Source: Brevibacterium iodinum ATCC 49514
GTDB lineage: Bacteria > Actinomycetota > Actinomycetes > Actinomycetales > Brevibacteriaceae
Length of the DNA stretch: 64,000 bases
Assembly: GCF_900169265.1 (NCBI RefSeq)
Contig: NZ_FXYX01000001.1
Coordinates: forward strand, 186,001 to 250,000
Direction: 5' to 3'
The position numbers and the translations under genes are program-made. Under the pieces are notes generated by a model. That model was not told the DNA's origin. It ran no database searches and was given only the letters and a program-made list of their open reading frames with translations. Below are positions 33,284-42,339 of the stretch, one piece after another (within the stretch, counting starts at the first letter, position 1; each line of letters starts with the position of its first letter).

Positions 33284-33955
33284 ATGCGACACGATGAGGA
33301 GCGCCCGCGCACCAGCGGGTTCCTGGCCGACGGGACGGTACCGGGGCACTGGACTCAGGTGCTCGGGGCGATGCGGGCGAATCCGTTCACGCATCTTGCG
33401 CTGGATGAGGTACGCACCGAGGCGGCCCACCACCTCATCGTCGCGCCTTCCCCGGAGGTGGCCCGGGCGTGCTTCGGGAAGTTGCTCGACGCGTGCGGGG
33501 ACTCGGTTGAGATCGTCACCGTCGAGGAGCTCGTACCGGATCGCGTCCCCGCGGGGACGTGGGTGTTTCTGCCGCACAGACAGGACGGGTGGACGGATCT
33601 CGAATCCGCCTCGGCGAAATTGCGGGCGGGACTGCTCCAGGAGAACTCGTCACGCGAGACCGGCGACAACCTGGTCCTCATGGAGTACGGGATCAACCTG
33701 TGGATGTGGGCCGAGCCGCCGTCGAGCGGAGGCGACCCTGTCTGCCACGCCGGTGAGCTCATCAGCTGGGAAAGCGCGTGGGCGCTGGGCACGAGTGATG
33801 CCGGCAGTGAGAGTGACACCGGGGCCAGCGCGGATGGCGCGAACGGCGCCAGCAACACGGCCGCCGCGAAGTCTTCACCACCGGTGCCGTCCGCTCGCCC
33901 GCCGATCTACTTCGGCCTGCCGCCTATCCTGCGTCAGCGCCGCTGGGAAAGCTGA
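33284..33955 (+). CDS. Hypothetical protein
   Basis: This is a 223-residue soluble protein. A folded part spans about residues 15-165 (HLIVAPSPEVARACFGKLLD, EIVTVEELVPDRVPAGTWVF, NLVLMEYGINLWMWAEPP). The tail is Ser/Ala/Gly-rich and ends in PPIYFGLPPILRQRRWES. The ATG at 33284 follows AGGAGG about 7 bases upstream; the frame is open much further upstream but without support. No family recognised. Confidence 0.6.
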   Translation: MRHDEERPRTSGFLADGTVPGHWTQVLGAMRANPFTHLALDEVRTEAAHHLIVAPSPEVARACFGKLLDACGDSVEIVTVEELVPDRVPAGTWVFLPHRQDGWTDLESASAKLRAGLLQENSSRETGDNLVLMEYGINLWMWAEPPSSGGDPVCHAGELISWESAWALGTSDAGSESDTGASADGANGASNTAAAKSSPPVPSARPPIYFGLPPILRQRRWES

Positions 33956-33985
33956 GCACATTCTCTGGCTCCCCCGCTCACACCC

Positions 33986-34786
33986 TCACGCCACGGCAAC
34001 AACCACTCCGGCCGCAAGCAGCAGCACGAAGTAGCCCCAGGCGTGGAGGATCTCGGGGATCTTCGGCACTCGGCGGCGCAGGAACACGATGATCGGCAAT
34101 CCGCCGATGAGCAGCGCCGCGGCCGCCACCAGGTCGAGCGATCCGACGATGCCCGGGGCGTCGATCGCTGCCGGGGTCAGGATCGTCACGAGCACGGCCG
34201 GGCTCATGATCACCAAGGTCAGCGGGTTGGCCAGGGTCGTGGCCACGGTCATCGTCGCCCCGGATCGGCGCATCATCGGCACCGTCATCACCGACCCGCC
34301 GACGCCGAGGAACGACGCCAGACCACCGATCGGCACACCCCAGACCGCTGCGATTCCGCGTCCGCCTTCACTGACCTCGCCGACCTCATCGACAACTGCA
34401 GCCTTGCGCCGGAAGAATCCGGGCCGGGCGAGCAGATCGATGGCAGTAGCCGCGATATACGCAACGAATCCCCACTGCAGCATAACTTCCGGAGCGAACC
34501 GTCCCGCGAAGGCACCGAGGCCTCCCCCGAGTGCGAGCAAGCCGAGCAGCCACCACCGCCCCTTGAGATGAGCGAGCGTGGATCGTTTCGTCGACACCGT
34601 CGCGACGATTGCGTTGACGAGCATCACCAGCGCCGAGGTGGCCGCCGCCACCCGCGCCGTGTCCTGTCCGAGGTCCGCATCGACCAGGGTGATGATCGGG
34701 ACCGTGACGAAGCCTCCGCCGAACCCGAAGAGCACGGTGGTCAGGCCGACGAGGCAGCCGATGAGGACGAGCCCGAGGAGTTCCAC
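33986..34786 (-). CDS. TauE/SafE-family membrane permease
   Basis: The protein has 266 residues and about 8 hydrophobic segments in two halves. Each half has a family-like motif: TTVLFGFGGGFVTVPI near residue 18 and PIGGLASFLGVGGSVMTVPM near 155. The family exports sulfite, sulfonates or related small anions. It starts at ATG 34786 just downstream of the thioesterase-like gene on the same strand (15-base gap), so they may be co-transcribed. Substrate unknown. Confidence 0.9.
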   Translation of the reverse strand: MELLGLVLIGCLVGLTTVLFGFGGGFVTVPIITLVDADLGQDTARVAAATSALVMLVNAIVATVSTKRSTLAHLKGRWWLLGLLALGGGLGAFAGRFAPEVMLQWGFVAYIAATAIDLLARPGFFRRKAAVVDEVGEVSEGGRGIAAVWGVPIGGLASFLGVGGSVMTVPMMRRSGATMTVATTLANPLTLVIMSPAVLVTILTPAAIDAPGIVGSLDLVAAAALLIGGLPIIVFLRRRVPKIPEILHAWGYFVLLLAAGVVVAVA

Positions 34787-34801
34787 GCGGTCAGGCGAGC
34801 C

Positions 34802-35608
34802 TCAGAGCCGGGCGATGAGCAACGGTTGGGTCACGGCTCCAACGTAGCCGATCTCGTCAGCCAGGTCGCCGTTGGCAACACCGCGACCATCGGGTCCGAC
34901 ATGAGTGCGAACGTTCATGTTCAGCCATTCGGACTTCGGTTCGCGTGCAAAGGTCAGCGACAGCGACGGTGGGATGAACGTCCACTCGCCGTACGGCACA
35001 GCCGCCGAGACGCCGTTCGCCGAGTCCGCCACGATGACGAAGCGCTGGATCGGGCTGGTGTCCTCCCCTGCGACGAGCGGGATGCGCGGACGCACCCAGA
35101 CGTCGGCGGCTCCGAGTTCCTGAAGGCCGCCGGAGACGAATCGCCATTCGATGGCACGCCCGTAGCCCCAGTCAGGGCTGATGCCGGGGAAGTACTTCTG
35201 CTCCTGCGGTTCCGGCACCGAGGATGTGTCGAAGTTCGCAGCCACCTCGGCGCTGGATTCGGGTGTCGAGCGCATCCGCCACGCGGTCGCGGTGACGGCA
35301 AGACGGTCTTCGGCCCAGAGTTTGGCTTCGACGAGTTCGATGCGCTTTCCGGGTCGGACGATGGTCGCCTCGGTGCGGATCCGACCCTGCGGGATCGGCC
35401 CGAGCATGTCGATGGTCAGCCGGCCGATGCTCATCGCCTCGTCTTCGCGGATTTGTTCGACGGCACGGGCGAGCAGTGCCGCGGGCGGCCCGCCGTGCTG
35501 CATCCGCTCGTCCCACGGGCTCGTCGTGGCCCGGGTCGAGTCGAATTCGTTCTCGCCGCGAGGAAGGTAGAAAGCCTCGGGCAGTGGTGTGACCTCGTTG
35601 TCTGTCAC
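34802..35608 (-). CDS. Acyl-CoA thioesterase-like protein (TesB-type double hotdog)
   Basis: The protein has 268 residues in two hotdog-like halves. TTSPWDERMQHGGPPAALLA is the typical N-terminal segment with substrate-side His/Gly/Gly residues. RLTIDMLGPIPQGRIRTEAT follows; the second half has RFVIVADSANGVSAAV and SLTFAREPKSEWLNMNVRTH. It would hydrolyse an acyl-CoA. A broken enoyl-CoA hydratase lies immediately upstream. Confidence 0.85.
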   Translation of the reverse strand: MTDNEVTPLPEAFYLPRGENEFDSTRATTSPWDERMQHGGPPAALLARAVEQIREDEAMSIGRLTIDMLGPIPQGRIRTEATIVRPGKRIELVEAKLWAEDRLAVTATAWRMRSTPESSAEVAANFDTSSVPEPQEQKYFPGISPDWGYGRAIEWRFVSGGLQELGAADVWVRPRIPLVAGEDTSPIQRFVIVADSANGVSAAVPYGEWTFIPPSLSLTFAREPKSEWLNMNVRTHVGPDGRGVANGDLADEIGYVGAVTQPLLIARL

Positions 35609-35641
35609 GCGTTCTCCTCAATCGTTCGTTAAGTACTCAGG

Positions 35642-36227
35642 CTATTGTCTCTCTGCTTTCGCGGCGAACGCGAGTGCGAATTCCTTCTTGCTGTCGGCAA
35701 TCGCCTCGACCTCGAAGGTGTTCTTCCACGTTCTCAGCAGTCGTTTCTGCTGGGCGATGACTGCACGGTCGGCTTCGTCCAGCCCATGAGGCGGTGGAGG
35801 TTGACCGATTCGAGCACCGAGGGGATGCCGATGCGCACCTCTGGCATCGAATACCAGGAGTCGCTGCTGCCTATGCGGAAGTCCGCGGCCGCTGCGATCT
35901 CGGACGCTCCGTCGATGCAGAAGCCGTCGATTGCGACGGCGACCGGAAGGTCGCAGTTCTTAATCGCTTCGCACACCTCGCCGAGGCGGCTGATCGACTC
36001 GTACGCTCGTTCCGCACTCGTATGTGCGAACTGCGCGGTGTCCATTCCCGCCGAGAATCCGCGCCCACCGGCAGAGGTGAGGAGAACTGCGCGCAGATCT
36101 CGTTCGCGCTCGCCTCGGTGAAGGCGTCGGTGAGTTGGCCCAGCATCTCCTCGGTCAGTGCGTTTGCCTGCGCAGTGTTGTCGATGGTGAGGGTGAGGAC
36201 GTTGACGGTGCGGTCTTCTCTGATCAT
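35642..36227 (-). pseudogene. Enoyl-CoA hydratase/isomerase remnant with frameshift and internal deletion
   Basis: ATG 36227, preceded by GGAG, starts a normal crotonase N-terminus (VNVLTLTIDNTAQANALTEE) that loses frame near residue 43. The next part continues in another frame with AVLLTSAGGRGFSAGMDTAQ, AVAIDGFCIDGASEIAAAAD and YSMPEVRIGIPSVLESVNL. After RLMGWTK the frame is lost again and about 70 residues of the family are missing. The C-terminus ADRAVIAQQKRLLRTWKN then resumes in a third frame to TAG 35642-35644. At least two lesions make it non-functional. Confidence 0.88.
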
Positions 36228-36265
36228 GCGGGGCTCCTGCCAGTGAGATTGTCGCTGCCACAACC

Positions 36266-37147
36266 TTATTCCGCATCGAGGCTCGCCAGGGCAGCCTCGA
36301 TAAATGCCGTCGCGGCGGGACTCGGATTGAATTCGCTCCATGCGAGGTATTCGACGCGCTTCGGCCCGTCGGTCACGGGCACGGTGACAAGTCCCCGTCC
36401 CTTCGGTACTACCGCCGGGGCAAGCAGCGCAATACCGAGGCCCTGGACAACCAGGTCGAGCATCATGTCGACGAGCATCGATTCGAACGCGACAGTGCGG
36501 GTCAGTCCCGCCTCGGCGAAGGCCCGATCGGACTGCGAACGGCCGGGACTGTCCGAGGGGAAGTCAACGAATGTCTCATCAGTCAGATCAGCCAGCCGCA
36601 GCCGCTTGCGTCCGGAGAACCGATGACCGGGTCCGAGCACGGCCACGAGCCGTTCCCGTGCCAGAACGGCTTTCGCCACCCCCGTCGGCTCCACGTATTC
36701 AGGTAGACCGAGGACTGCCGCATCGAGACTGCCTGCTCGGATCCGTTCGATGAAATCGAGACTTCCGCCCACGCTCATGCCTATGCTCACCTGCGGGTAT
36801 GTGCGATGGAAGCGGCCGAGCACCGCGGTGAGGTCGAGCCGTGTCACAGTCGGGATCGCCCCGACGCTCAGACTTCCTCGCATCTGACCGGTCGTGGCTA
36901 CCGCCTCGGTGACGGTCCGTTCGGCGGCATCGAGAGTGGCCCGAGCACCGGCTACGAAAGCATGTCCGGCTTCGGTGAGTTCGACGCGTCGGCTTGTCCG
37001 GGCGAAGAGCTGGACACCGAGTTCGCGTTCGAGAGCTTTGATCTGATGGCTGAGCGCCGATTGGACGACATGCGTATTCTGAGCCGCTCGGGTGAAATTC
37101 CGCTCCTCGGCGACAGCGAGAACATAGCGCAGCTGCTGCAGTTCCAT
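36266..37147 (-). CDS. LysR-family transcriptional regulator
   Basis: This 293-residue regulator has an N-terminal winged HTH LRYVLAVAEERNFTRAAQNT and SALSHQIKALERELGVQLFA. The rest is the periplasmic-binding-like effector domain (RGSLSVGAIPTVTRLDL, GLGIALLAPAVVPKG). The ATG at 37147 begins the MELQQLRY opening typical of the family; seven upstream residues to an earlier ATG are possible. It is divergent from an EamA transporter gene 80 bases away and probably controls it. Confidence 0.92.
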   Translation of the reverse strand: MELQQLRYVLAVAEERNFTRAAQNTHVVQSALSHQIKALERELGVQLFARTSRRVELTEAGHAFVAGARATLDAAERTVTEAVATTGQMRGSLSVGAIPTVTRLDLTAVLGRFHRTYPQVSIGMSVGGSLDFIERIRAGSLDAAVLGLPEYVEPTGVAKAVLARERLVAVLGPGHRFSGRKRLRLADLTDETFVDFPSDSPGRSQSDRAFAEAGLTRTVAFESMLVDMMLDLVVQGLGIALLAPAVVPKGRGLVTVPVTDGPKRVEYLAWSEFNPSPAATAFIEAALASLDAE

Positions 37148-37226
37148 TTGTCCATGATCGCAGTTCATTAAATCAATGAAAACTATGTGTTGGACTCATA
37201 TACCGTCGCAGGTCGACTCTGGAGGC

Positions 37227-38162
37227 ATGACAACAGCGACTACTTCCGCACCACCGACCGCCTCCCCGTCCGGTCCACAGATCGGCACAACCCTGCTCAC
37301 AGCACTGGCCCCCGCGGTATGGGGCACGACCTACATCGTGACCACCGAGTTCCTGCCCGCCGGCCACCCGCTTCTCGCCGCACTCGTGCGCGCCCTGCCG
37401 GCCGGACTCATCGGCCTCCTCATCGCCCGCCGCCTGCCCACCGGATCCTGGTGGTGGAAAGCCGCGGCTCTCGGAACGCTCAACATCGGGGTCTTCTTCC
37501 CACTCCTGTTCGTCGCGGCCGCCCGCCTGCCCGGCGGAGTCGCCGCGACGCTGGGTGCTGCCCAGCCGATCCTCATCACCATCCTCGCCGTCTTCGTCCT
37601 CGGCGAACGCCTGTCCGCTTGGCGACTGGGCTGGGGAATCGTCGGCGTCATCGGAGTCGGTCTCGTCGTCCTCGGGCCAGGCGCCGGCTTCGACATCGTC
37701 GGAATTGCGGCTGGCATCCTCGGTGCCGCCTCGATGGGAACCGGCGTCATCCTCGTCAAGAAATGGGGACTGCCGTCCGGCATCGGTCCGGTCGGCTTCG
37801 CAAGCTGGCAGCTCAGTGCCGGCGGGCTCGTCCTTCTCCTGCCCACTCTGCTCATCGAAGGCGTCCCTGCTCATGTCGACGTTCCGGGCATCGCCGGTTA
37901 CCTGTGGCTGGGCGGCATCGGCGGGCTACTCGCATACACCCTGTGGTTCCGCGGCCTCGGTCGCCTGCCAGTCACCGCCACCGCCCTACTCGGGCTGCTC
38001 TCCCCACTGGTGGCCGCTGGACTCGGAATCGCCTTCGCTGGCGAGAGCCTCAACCCCGCACAGATCGCCGGCTTCGCCCTGGCTCTGGCGGCACTGGCAT
38101 GCGGGCAACTCTCCCCGACAGCATTCACCCGCGCACGCACAGAAAAGGAGACCGCAGCATGA
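37227..38162 (+). CDS. EamA (DMT-superfamily) transporter
   Basis: The protein has 311 residues and about ten hydrophobic segments in two EamA repeats; the first starts PAVWGTTYIVTTEFLPAGHP, the second SFASWQLSAGGLVLLLPTL-like. RhtA/YdcZ-type relatives export amino acids or metabolites. The ATG at 37227 has GGAGG almost touching it, an unusually short spacing; an earlier ATG at 37176 is the alternative. Its stop overlaps the start of the next gene. Confidence 0.88.
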   Translation: MTTATTSAPPTASPSGPQIGTTLLTALAPAVWGTTYIVTTEFLPAGHPLLAALVRALPAGLIGLLIARRLPTGSWWWKAAALGTLNIGVFFPLLFVAAARLPGGVAATLGAAQPILITILAVFVLGERLSAWRLGWGIVGVIGVGLVVLGPGAGFDIVGIAAGILGAASMGTGVILVKKWGLPSGIGPVGFASWQLSAGGLVLLLPTLLIEGVPAHVDVPGIAGYLWLGGIGGLLAYTLWFRGLGRLPVTATALLGLLSPLVAAGLGIAFAGESLNPAQIAGFALALAALACGQLSPTAFTRARTEKETAA

Positions 38163-38815
38163 GAATCACCGTCATCGGAGCCACCGGCATGGTCGGGTCC
38201 TGCATCGTCGACGAGGCAGCTAATCGCGGCCATAACGTCGTCGCCGCCTCACGCCACCCGAACAGCACTTCCACCAGTTCGACCACCGCGACTCGACCCA
38301 GGGTTCAGCCGATGACTGTCGACGCTCGCGTCGCCTCCGACCTCGACATAGCGCTGACCGATGCCGATGCGGCCGTGCTCACCGTCCGGGCAGCGCCCGG
38401 CCAGACAACACAGTTCCTCTCCCTCACCGAGGCGGTGCTGTCCGCGACCGCACACGCGCAGGTCCCGCTACTCATCATCGGCGGTGCCGGACCGCTCCAA
38501 TCACCGAACGATCCTGAATCCTTTGTCCTCGACGACCCGGAATTCGTCGCCGAGGAGTGGAGAGAGCTCGCCGCCGCCAGCGTCGCTCAGCTCGAGGCCT
38601 GCCGGAACCATTCGACAGACCACTGGGCCTACCTCAGCCCTCCGGCCGTGCTCGAACCCGGCGCCTGCCTCGGCGAGTATCGGCGCGGAACAACGGCTCT
38701 CCTGGTCGGGCAGGACGGACGCTCACGAATCAGCGTCGAAGATCTGGCCGTGGCCGTCGTCGACGAAATCGAGGTGCCGAGCGCCGAACGCCACTTCACC
38801 GTTGCCTCTCGCTGA
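38159..38815 (+). CDS. NAD(P)-binding protein (atypical short-chain dehydrogenase type)
   Basis: This 218-residue Rossmann protein begins with the nucleotide-binding ITVIGATGMVGSCIVDEAANRG. LLIIGGAGPL near residue 103 matches the NAD(P)H-binding family of flavin reductase-like and epimerase-like proteins (YwnB/BLVRB type). No YxxxK catalytic pair is evident. It is coupled (ATGA) to the EamA transporter and probably under the same LysR control. Substrate unknown. Confidence 0.85.
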   Translation: MRITVIGATGMVGSCIVDEAANRGHNVVAASRHPNSTSTSSTTATRPRVQPMTVDARVASDLDIALTDADAAVLTVRAAPGQTTQFLSLTEAVLSATAHAQVPLLIIGGAGPLQSPNDPESFVLDDPEFVAEEWRELAAASVAQLEACRNHSTDHWAYLSPPAVLEPGACLGEYRRGTTALLVGQDGRSRISVEDLAVAVVDEIEVPSAERHFTVASR

Positions 38816-38836
38816 CCCGATGCGTTCTGTGCGGCC

Positions 38837-38885
38837 AGACTCACTCTTGTATCCAAGATGGATGCAAGTTAATGTGAGTGAGTCT
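38837..38885. promoter_or_regulatory. Nested palindrome, probable GntR operator upstream of MFS-GntR operon
   Basis: An outer perfect inverted repeat AGACTCACTC (38837-38846) / GAGTGAGTCT (38876-38885) encloses an inner one, CTTGTATCCA (38846-38855) / TGGATGCAAG (38859-38868), with one mismatch and a 3-bp centre. Inner size and spacing suit a dimeric FCD-type GntR regulator; such a gene closes the operon that begins 28 bases downstream. Confidence 0.6.
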
Positions 38886-38912
38886 TGACCACCACGACGA
38901 CGTGAGACCACC

Positions 38913-40316
38913 ATGACGAGCCACATCCGCGAACAGGCCAAACTCATCACCGCCCAGCTCCTCTCCGGGGCCGGCATCGCCTCCGGATATGCCGTCGGCG
39001 GACTGCTCGCCGAAGAGATCACCGGGCAGACGTCGATGGCCGGATTCGCGCAGATGAGCGTCATCCTCGGAGCTGGTCTCATCGCCTACCCTCTCGCCGT
39101 CCTCGCCGGTCGCTCCGGCCGTCGCAAGGCGCTGACCTTGGGGTTCGGAATCGGCGCACTCGGGGCGGTGGTCGTCCTCATCGGCGTCGCCCTCCAATTC
39201 CTCCCCCTGTTCATGCTCGGGATGATGATGTGCGGTTCAGCGACGGCTTCAGGCCTGCAGGCCCGTTACGCCGCCGTCGACCTCGCCGACCCGGCCGCCG
39301 CCGGTCGTGCCATGTCGCTAGTGGTGTGGGCAACGACCGTCGGCTCCGTCCTCGGCCCGAGCTTCACCGCCCCCGGTGCCCACCTCGGCGAGACGTTGGG
39401 CATGAACGGTCTGGCCGGGCCCTACCTCATCTCCATGGTCGCGTTCGCCCTGGCCACGCTGTCAGCCTCGACCCTGACGAAGTCCGTGGCCGCCGGCACC
39501 GATCACCCGGGCGAACCCGACCTCGATGATCCCAGCCACGACGGAGAGGCCACAACCGAGGCCAACGCCAGCGCCGCCTCGGCGAGGGAACCCGCCGCGC
39601 CCAACGGATCCACCGCCCAGGCGGCCGCCCCTCCCCCGATGAAACTCGGCGAAGCGCTGCGCTTCGCTCTGGCCCGCCCGGTGCCGCTGTTCGCGATGAT
39701 CACGATCATCGCCGGGCAGATGATGATGACCAACGTCATGGTCATGACCCCGGTGCACATGGATCATCAGGAGTTCAGCCTCGGCGCCATCGGCATCGTC
39801 GTGAGCATCCACATCGCCGGGATGTACGCCCTGTCCCCCGTGTTCGGCTGGATGGCCGACCGGTGGGGCTCGGGCGTCGTCATCGCAGGTGGGGCCGGTA
39901 TCTTCGTCCTCACGATCGTCCTCGGCGTCATCGACGCTGTGGCCCCGGAGTCGTCGATGGTGCTGCTGTCGATCGCGCTGGTCCTGCTCGGAATCGGATG
40001 GTCGATGTTCCTCATCGGCGGATCGTCCCTGCTGACCGCCTCGGTGCCGGCACATGCGAAGGTGCCCCTGCAGGGCGCATCGGATTCGGCCATGAACCTC
40101 GGCGGGGCCCTCATGGCAGCGATGGCCGGGTCCGTGCTCGGCGCCGGCGGGTTCCTCTGGATCAATCTCATGGCCACGTTCGTCCTGCTCATCGCCGTCG
40201 GATTCTCGATTCGGGCGATCCCGCTCATGAGCTGGCCGGGACGTCGCGCCTCCACCCTCACCGAGGATGCCGACCAGTCCGCTTCCGCCGCGGGACAGGA
40301 CGGGGCGGGGAAATGA
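38913..40316 (+). CDS. MFS transporter
   Basis: This 467-residue carrier has about 12 hydrophobic segments. VLAGRSGRRKALTLGFGIGA is the A-motif region after helix 2. A long Ala/Glu-rich central loop (about 195-245) includes ASAASAREPAAP, encoded by a CCGCCTCGGCGAGG element. The second half has GWMADRWGSGVVIAGGAG. It is coupled to the GntR gene by ATGA overlap. A drug, sugar or organic-acid substrate is possible; none can be assigned. Confidence 0.88.
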   Translation: MTSHIREQAKLITAQLLSGAGIASGYAVGGLLAEEITGQTSMAGFAQMSVILGAGLIAYPLAVLAGRSGRRKALTLGFGIGALGAVVVLIGVALQFLPLFMLGMMMCGSATASGLQARYAAVDLADPAAAGRAMSLVVWATTVGSVLGPSFTAPGAHLGETLGMNGLAGPYLISMVAFALATLSASTLTKSVAAGTDHPGEPDLDDPSHDGEATTEANASAASAREPAAPNGSTAQAAAPPPMKLGEALRFALARPVPLFAMITIIAGQMMMTNVMVMTPVHMDHQEFSLGAIGIVVSIHIAGMYALSPVFGWMADRWGSGVVIAGGAGIFVLTIVLGVIDAVAPESSMVLLSIALVLLGIGWSMFLIGGSSLLTASVPAHAKVPLQGASDSAMNLGGALMAAMAGSVLGAGGFLWINLMATFVLLIAVGFSIRAIPLMSWPGRRASTLTEDADQSASAAGQDGAGK

Positions 40317-40954
40317 GCACGAAGACTGAGTCGATGAGCGCGGCCGAACGCGCCTATGCCTACGTTCGCGGGCAGATCCTCGATGGCGAGCATCCGCCGG
40401 GAACGATGCTCGGCGAGGCCGCGCTGGCCACCGAGATCGGGGTCAGCCGCACCCCGGTGCGTGTGGCCCTGGCCCGTCTGCAGGACGAGGGGTGGATCCA
40501 CATCTACCCCAAGCGCGGGGCGATCGTCCAAGGCATCGATGAACGCACCGTTGCCGAGCTCGCCGATGCCCGCTTCGTACTTGAGACGACCGCGGTCGAA
40601 CGCGCCTCCGAACCCATGCGGCAGCGCTTAGCGGAGAAACTCGACGGTCTCATCACACAGCATCGCGCCGCCTTCGCCGAGGGGGATGTCGCCCGGTTCA
40701 TCGAACTCACCCTGGAGTTCCACCGTGGTTTCGTCGAGGCCGGGGACAACAGGGTCATGCTCGAGATGTATGCGCTGCTCTCCGACTGGCACCGGTTCAC
40801 TCTGTTCATGAACAGCCGGCATCTCCTCGAGCGTTCGGACGAACTCATCGCCGAGCACGAGGCGCTCGTCGCACATCTGCGCGCCGGCGATTCAGCAGCG
40901 TTCGCGACGACACTGCAGGGGCATATCGCGGAGAATGCTGCGCCGACGCGCTGA
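40313..40954 (+). CDS. GntR-family regulator, FCD type
   Basis: The protein has 213 residues. The winged HTH is AYAYVRGQILDGEHPPGTML and LATEIGVSRTPVRVALARLQDEG, followed by KRGAIVQGIDERTVAELAD. The all-helical FCD ligand domain has FIELTLEFHRGFVEAGDN and HEALVAHLRAGD with His residues suited to a metal site. It is coupled to the MFS gene and probably autoregulates through the nested palindrome before that gene. Confidence 0.92.
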   Translation: MSTKTESMSAAERAYAYVRGQILDGEHPPGTMLGEAALATEIGVSRTPVRVALARLQDEGWIHIYPKRGAIVQGIDERTVAELADARFVLETTAVERASEPMRQRLAEKLDGLITQHRAAFAEGDVARFIELTLEFHRGFVEAGDNRVMLEMYALLSDWHRFTLFMNSRHLLERSDELIAEHEALVAHLRAGDSAAFATTLQGHIAENAAPTR

Positions 40955-41029
40955 TGCGCTGATTCTCCGGGGCCCTCCTGCGCCGGCCCGACTCGACGTC
41001 TCCTCGTAACGGCACAGTTGAGGGTGAGC

Positions 41030-41051
41030 AGCCCATGTTCAAACATGGGCT
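41030..41051. terminator. Perfect 10-bp palindromic hairpin after the MFS-GntR operon
   Basis: AGCCCATGTT (41030-41039) and AACATGGGCT (41042-41051) pair perfectly across two bases. Partial pairing extends outward (GTGAG with ACTCA). It lacks a T run, so it may be a terminator or a regulatory dyad for the next gene. Confidence 0.5.
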
Positions 41052-41141
41052 ACTCAACTCAAACTGGGCCGTGGCCAAATTCGCCCACCGCCGCCTCGCC
41101 GAGGGGTTCCCCACTCTGCCACCCGGTCGTAGGCTGAGGTC

Positions 41142-42152
41142 ATGGAGCACAGATATCTGGGAAACAGCGGACTCAAGATCTCCGAGATCACCTACGGCAA
41201 CTGGCTCACGCACGGTTCGCAGGTGGAGAACGACACCGCCACGAAGTGCGTGCACGCCGCCCTCGACGCGGGCATCTCCACCTTCGACACCGCCGACGTC
41301 TACGCGAACACCGTCGCCGAACAGGTCCTCGGCGATGCACTCAAGGGCCAACGACGCGAATCGCTCGAAATCTTCACGAAGGTCTACTTCCCCACCGGGC
41401 CCAAGGGACACAACGACACCGGCCTGTCGCGCAAGCACATGATGGAGTCGATCGACGGCTCGCTGCGCCGACTCGGCACCGACTACGTCGACCTCTACCA
41501 AGCCCACCGCTACGACTACGAAACCCCGCTGGAAGAGACGATGCAGGCCTTCGCCGACATCGTCCGCTCCGGCAAAGCTCTTTACATCGGCGTGAGCGAA
41601 TGGAACGCCGACCAGCTGCGCGCCGCCCACCACCTGGCCAAGGAACTCGGCATCCAGCTCGTGTCGAACCAACCGCAGTACAACATGCTCTGGCGCGTCA
41701 TCGAGGAACGGGTCGTCCCGACGTCGAAGGAACTCGGCATCTCGCAGATCGTCTGGTCCCCGATCGCCCAGGGCGCGCTGACCGGCAAGTACAAACCCGG
41801 CCATCCGGTCCCCGCCGGATCCCGGGCAACCGACGAGGACGGCGGCGGTGCGGAGTCGATCAGGAGCCGCTATCTTCACGACGACAAACTGACAGCAGTG
41901 GCAAAGCTCGAACCGATCGCAGCCGAGCTCGGGATCACGATGGCACAGCTGGCGATCGCCTGGGTGCTGGCCAACGACAACGTCGCCACCGCCCTCGTCG
42001 GCGCCTCCCGCCCAGAGCAGATCGCCTCGAACGCCGAGGCCGCCGGGGTCGCCCTCGACGCGGACGTCCTCACTCGCATCGACGACATCCTCGGCGACCT
42101 GCCGGAGACCGACCCCAACAAGACCCAGTCGCCGGCCACACGGCTGACCTAA
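41142..42152 (+). CDS. Aldo/keto reductase
   Basis: This is a 336-residue NADPH-dependent TIM-barrel reductase. The catalytic tetrad appears as Asp in FDTADVYANTVAE (about 46), Lys in EIFTKVYFP (about 76) and His in LYQAHRYDY (about 117). WSPIAQGALTGKY and the C-terminal VGASRPEQIASNAEA form the cofactor site. The layout resembles the voltage-gated channel beta-subunit/YghZ group. It stands alone with hairpins on both sides. Confidence 0.92.
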   Translation: MEHRYLGNSGLKISEITYGNWLTHGSQVENDTATKCVHAALDAGISTFDTADVYANTVAEQVLGDALKGQRRESLEIFTKVYFPTGPKGHNDTGLSRKHMMESIDGSLRRLGTDYVDLYQAHRYDYETPLEETMQAFADIVRSGKALYIGVSEWNADQLRAAHHLAKELGIQLVSNQPQYNMLWRVIEERVVPTSKELGISQIVWSPIAQGALTGKYKPGHPVPAGSRATDEDGGGAESIRSRYLHDDKLTAVAKLEPIAAELGITMAQLAIAWVLANDNVATALVGASRPEQIASNAEAAGVALDADVLTRIDDILGDLPETDPNKTQSPATRLT

Positions 42153-42154
42153 TC

Positions 42155-42303
42155 CCCTCACCGAGGCGGCCGACCGTCTTGATTCCGACCGCGGTCCTCC
42201 GGTGGGGCCACGGTCGGAATCATCCGCGGCGGCGGGTGTCCGTCACCCAACCGGGAGATGAACTCGACGAATCTCACACCGACCCGGGGCCGCCTCGGCG
42301 AGG
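42155..42303. repeat. Inverted pair of the dispersed CACCGAGGCGGCC element around a terminator hairpin
   Basis: CTCACCGAGGCGGCC at about 42155-42169 and its inverse form GGCCGCCTCGGCGAGG at about 42288-42303 face each other across about 118 bases that contain the hairpin at 42180-42222. They differ at the fourth base of the element. Confidence 0.65.
42180..42222 (+). terminator. Hairpin after the aldo/keto reductase gene
   Basis: TGATTCCGACCGCGG (42180-42194) pairs with CCACGGTCGGAATCA (42208-42222) with one mismatch in 15, across 13 bases. It lies 28 bases after the reductase stop. There is no T run, as is common in high-GC bacteria. Confidence 0.65.
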
Positions 42304-42327
42304 GTGGTGGGTTAAACTGCATGAAGC

Positions 42328-42339
42328 GGTTATATAACC
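42328..42339. promoter_or_regulatory. Perfect 12-bp palindrome GGTTATATAACC upstream of DHA2 transporter
   Basis: An AT-rich palindrome in otherwise GC-rich intergenic DNA, about 105 bases before the transporter start. TTAAAC 10 bases upstream and TATAAC within it could be promoter boxes. It may be a repressor operator; no regulator is adjacent except the TetR gene after the transporter. Confidence 0.45.

Noticed and set aside
40845-42161. 438-codon minus-strand frame over the aldo/keto reductase
   Set aside because: Antisense to a well-defined reductase with an intact catalytic tetrad.
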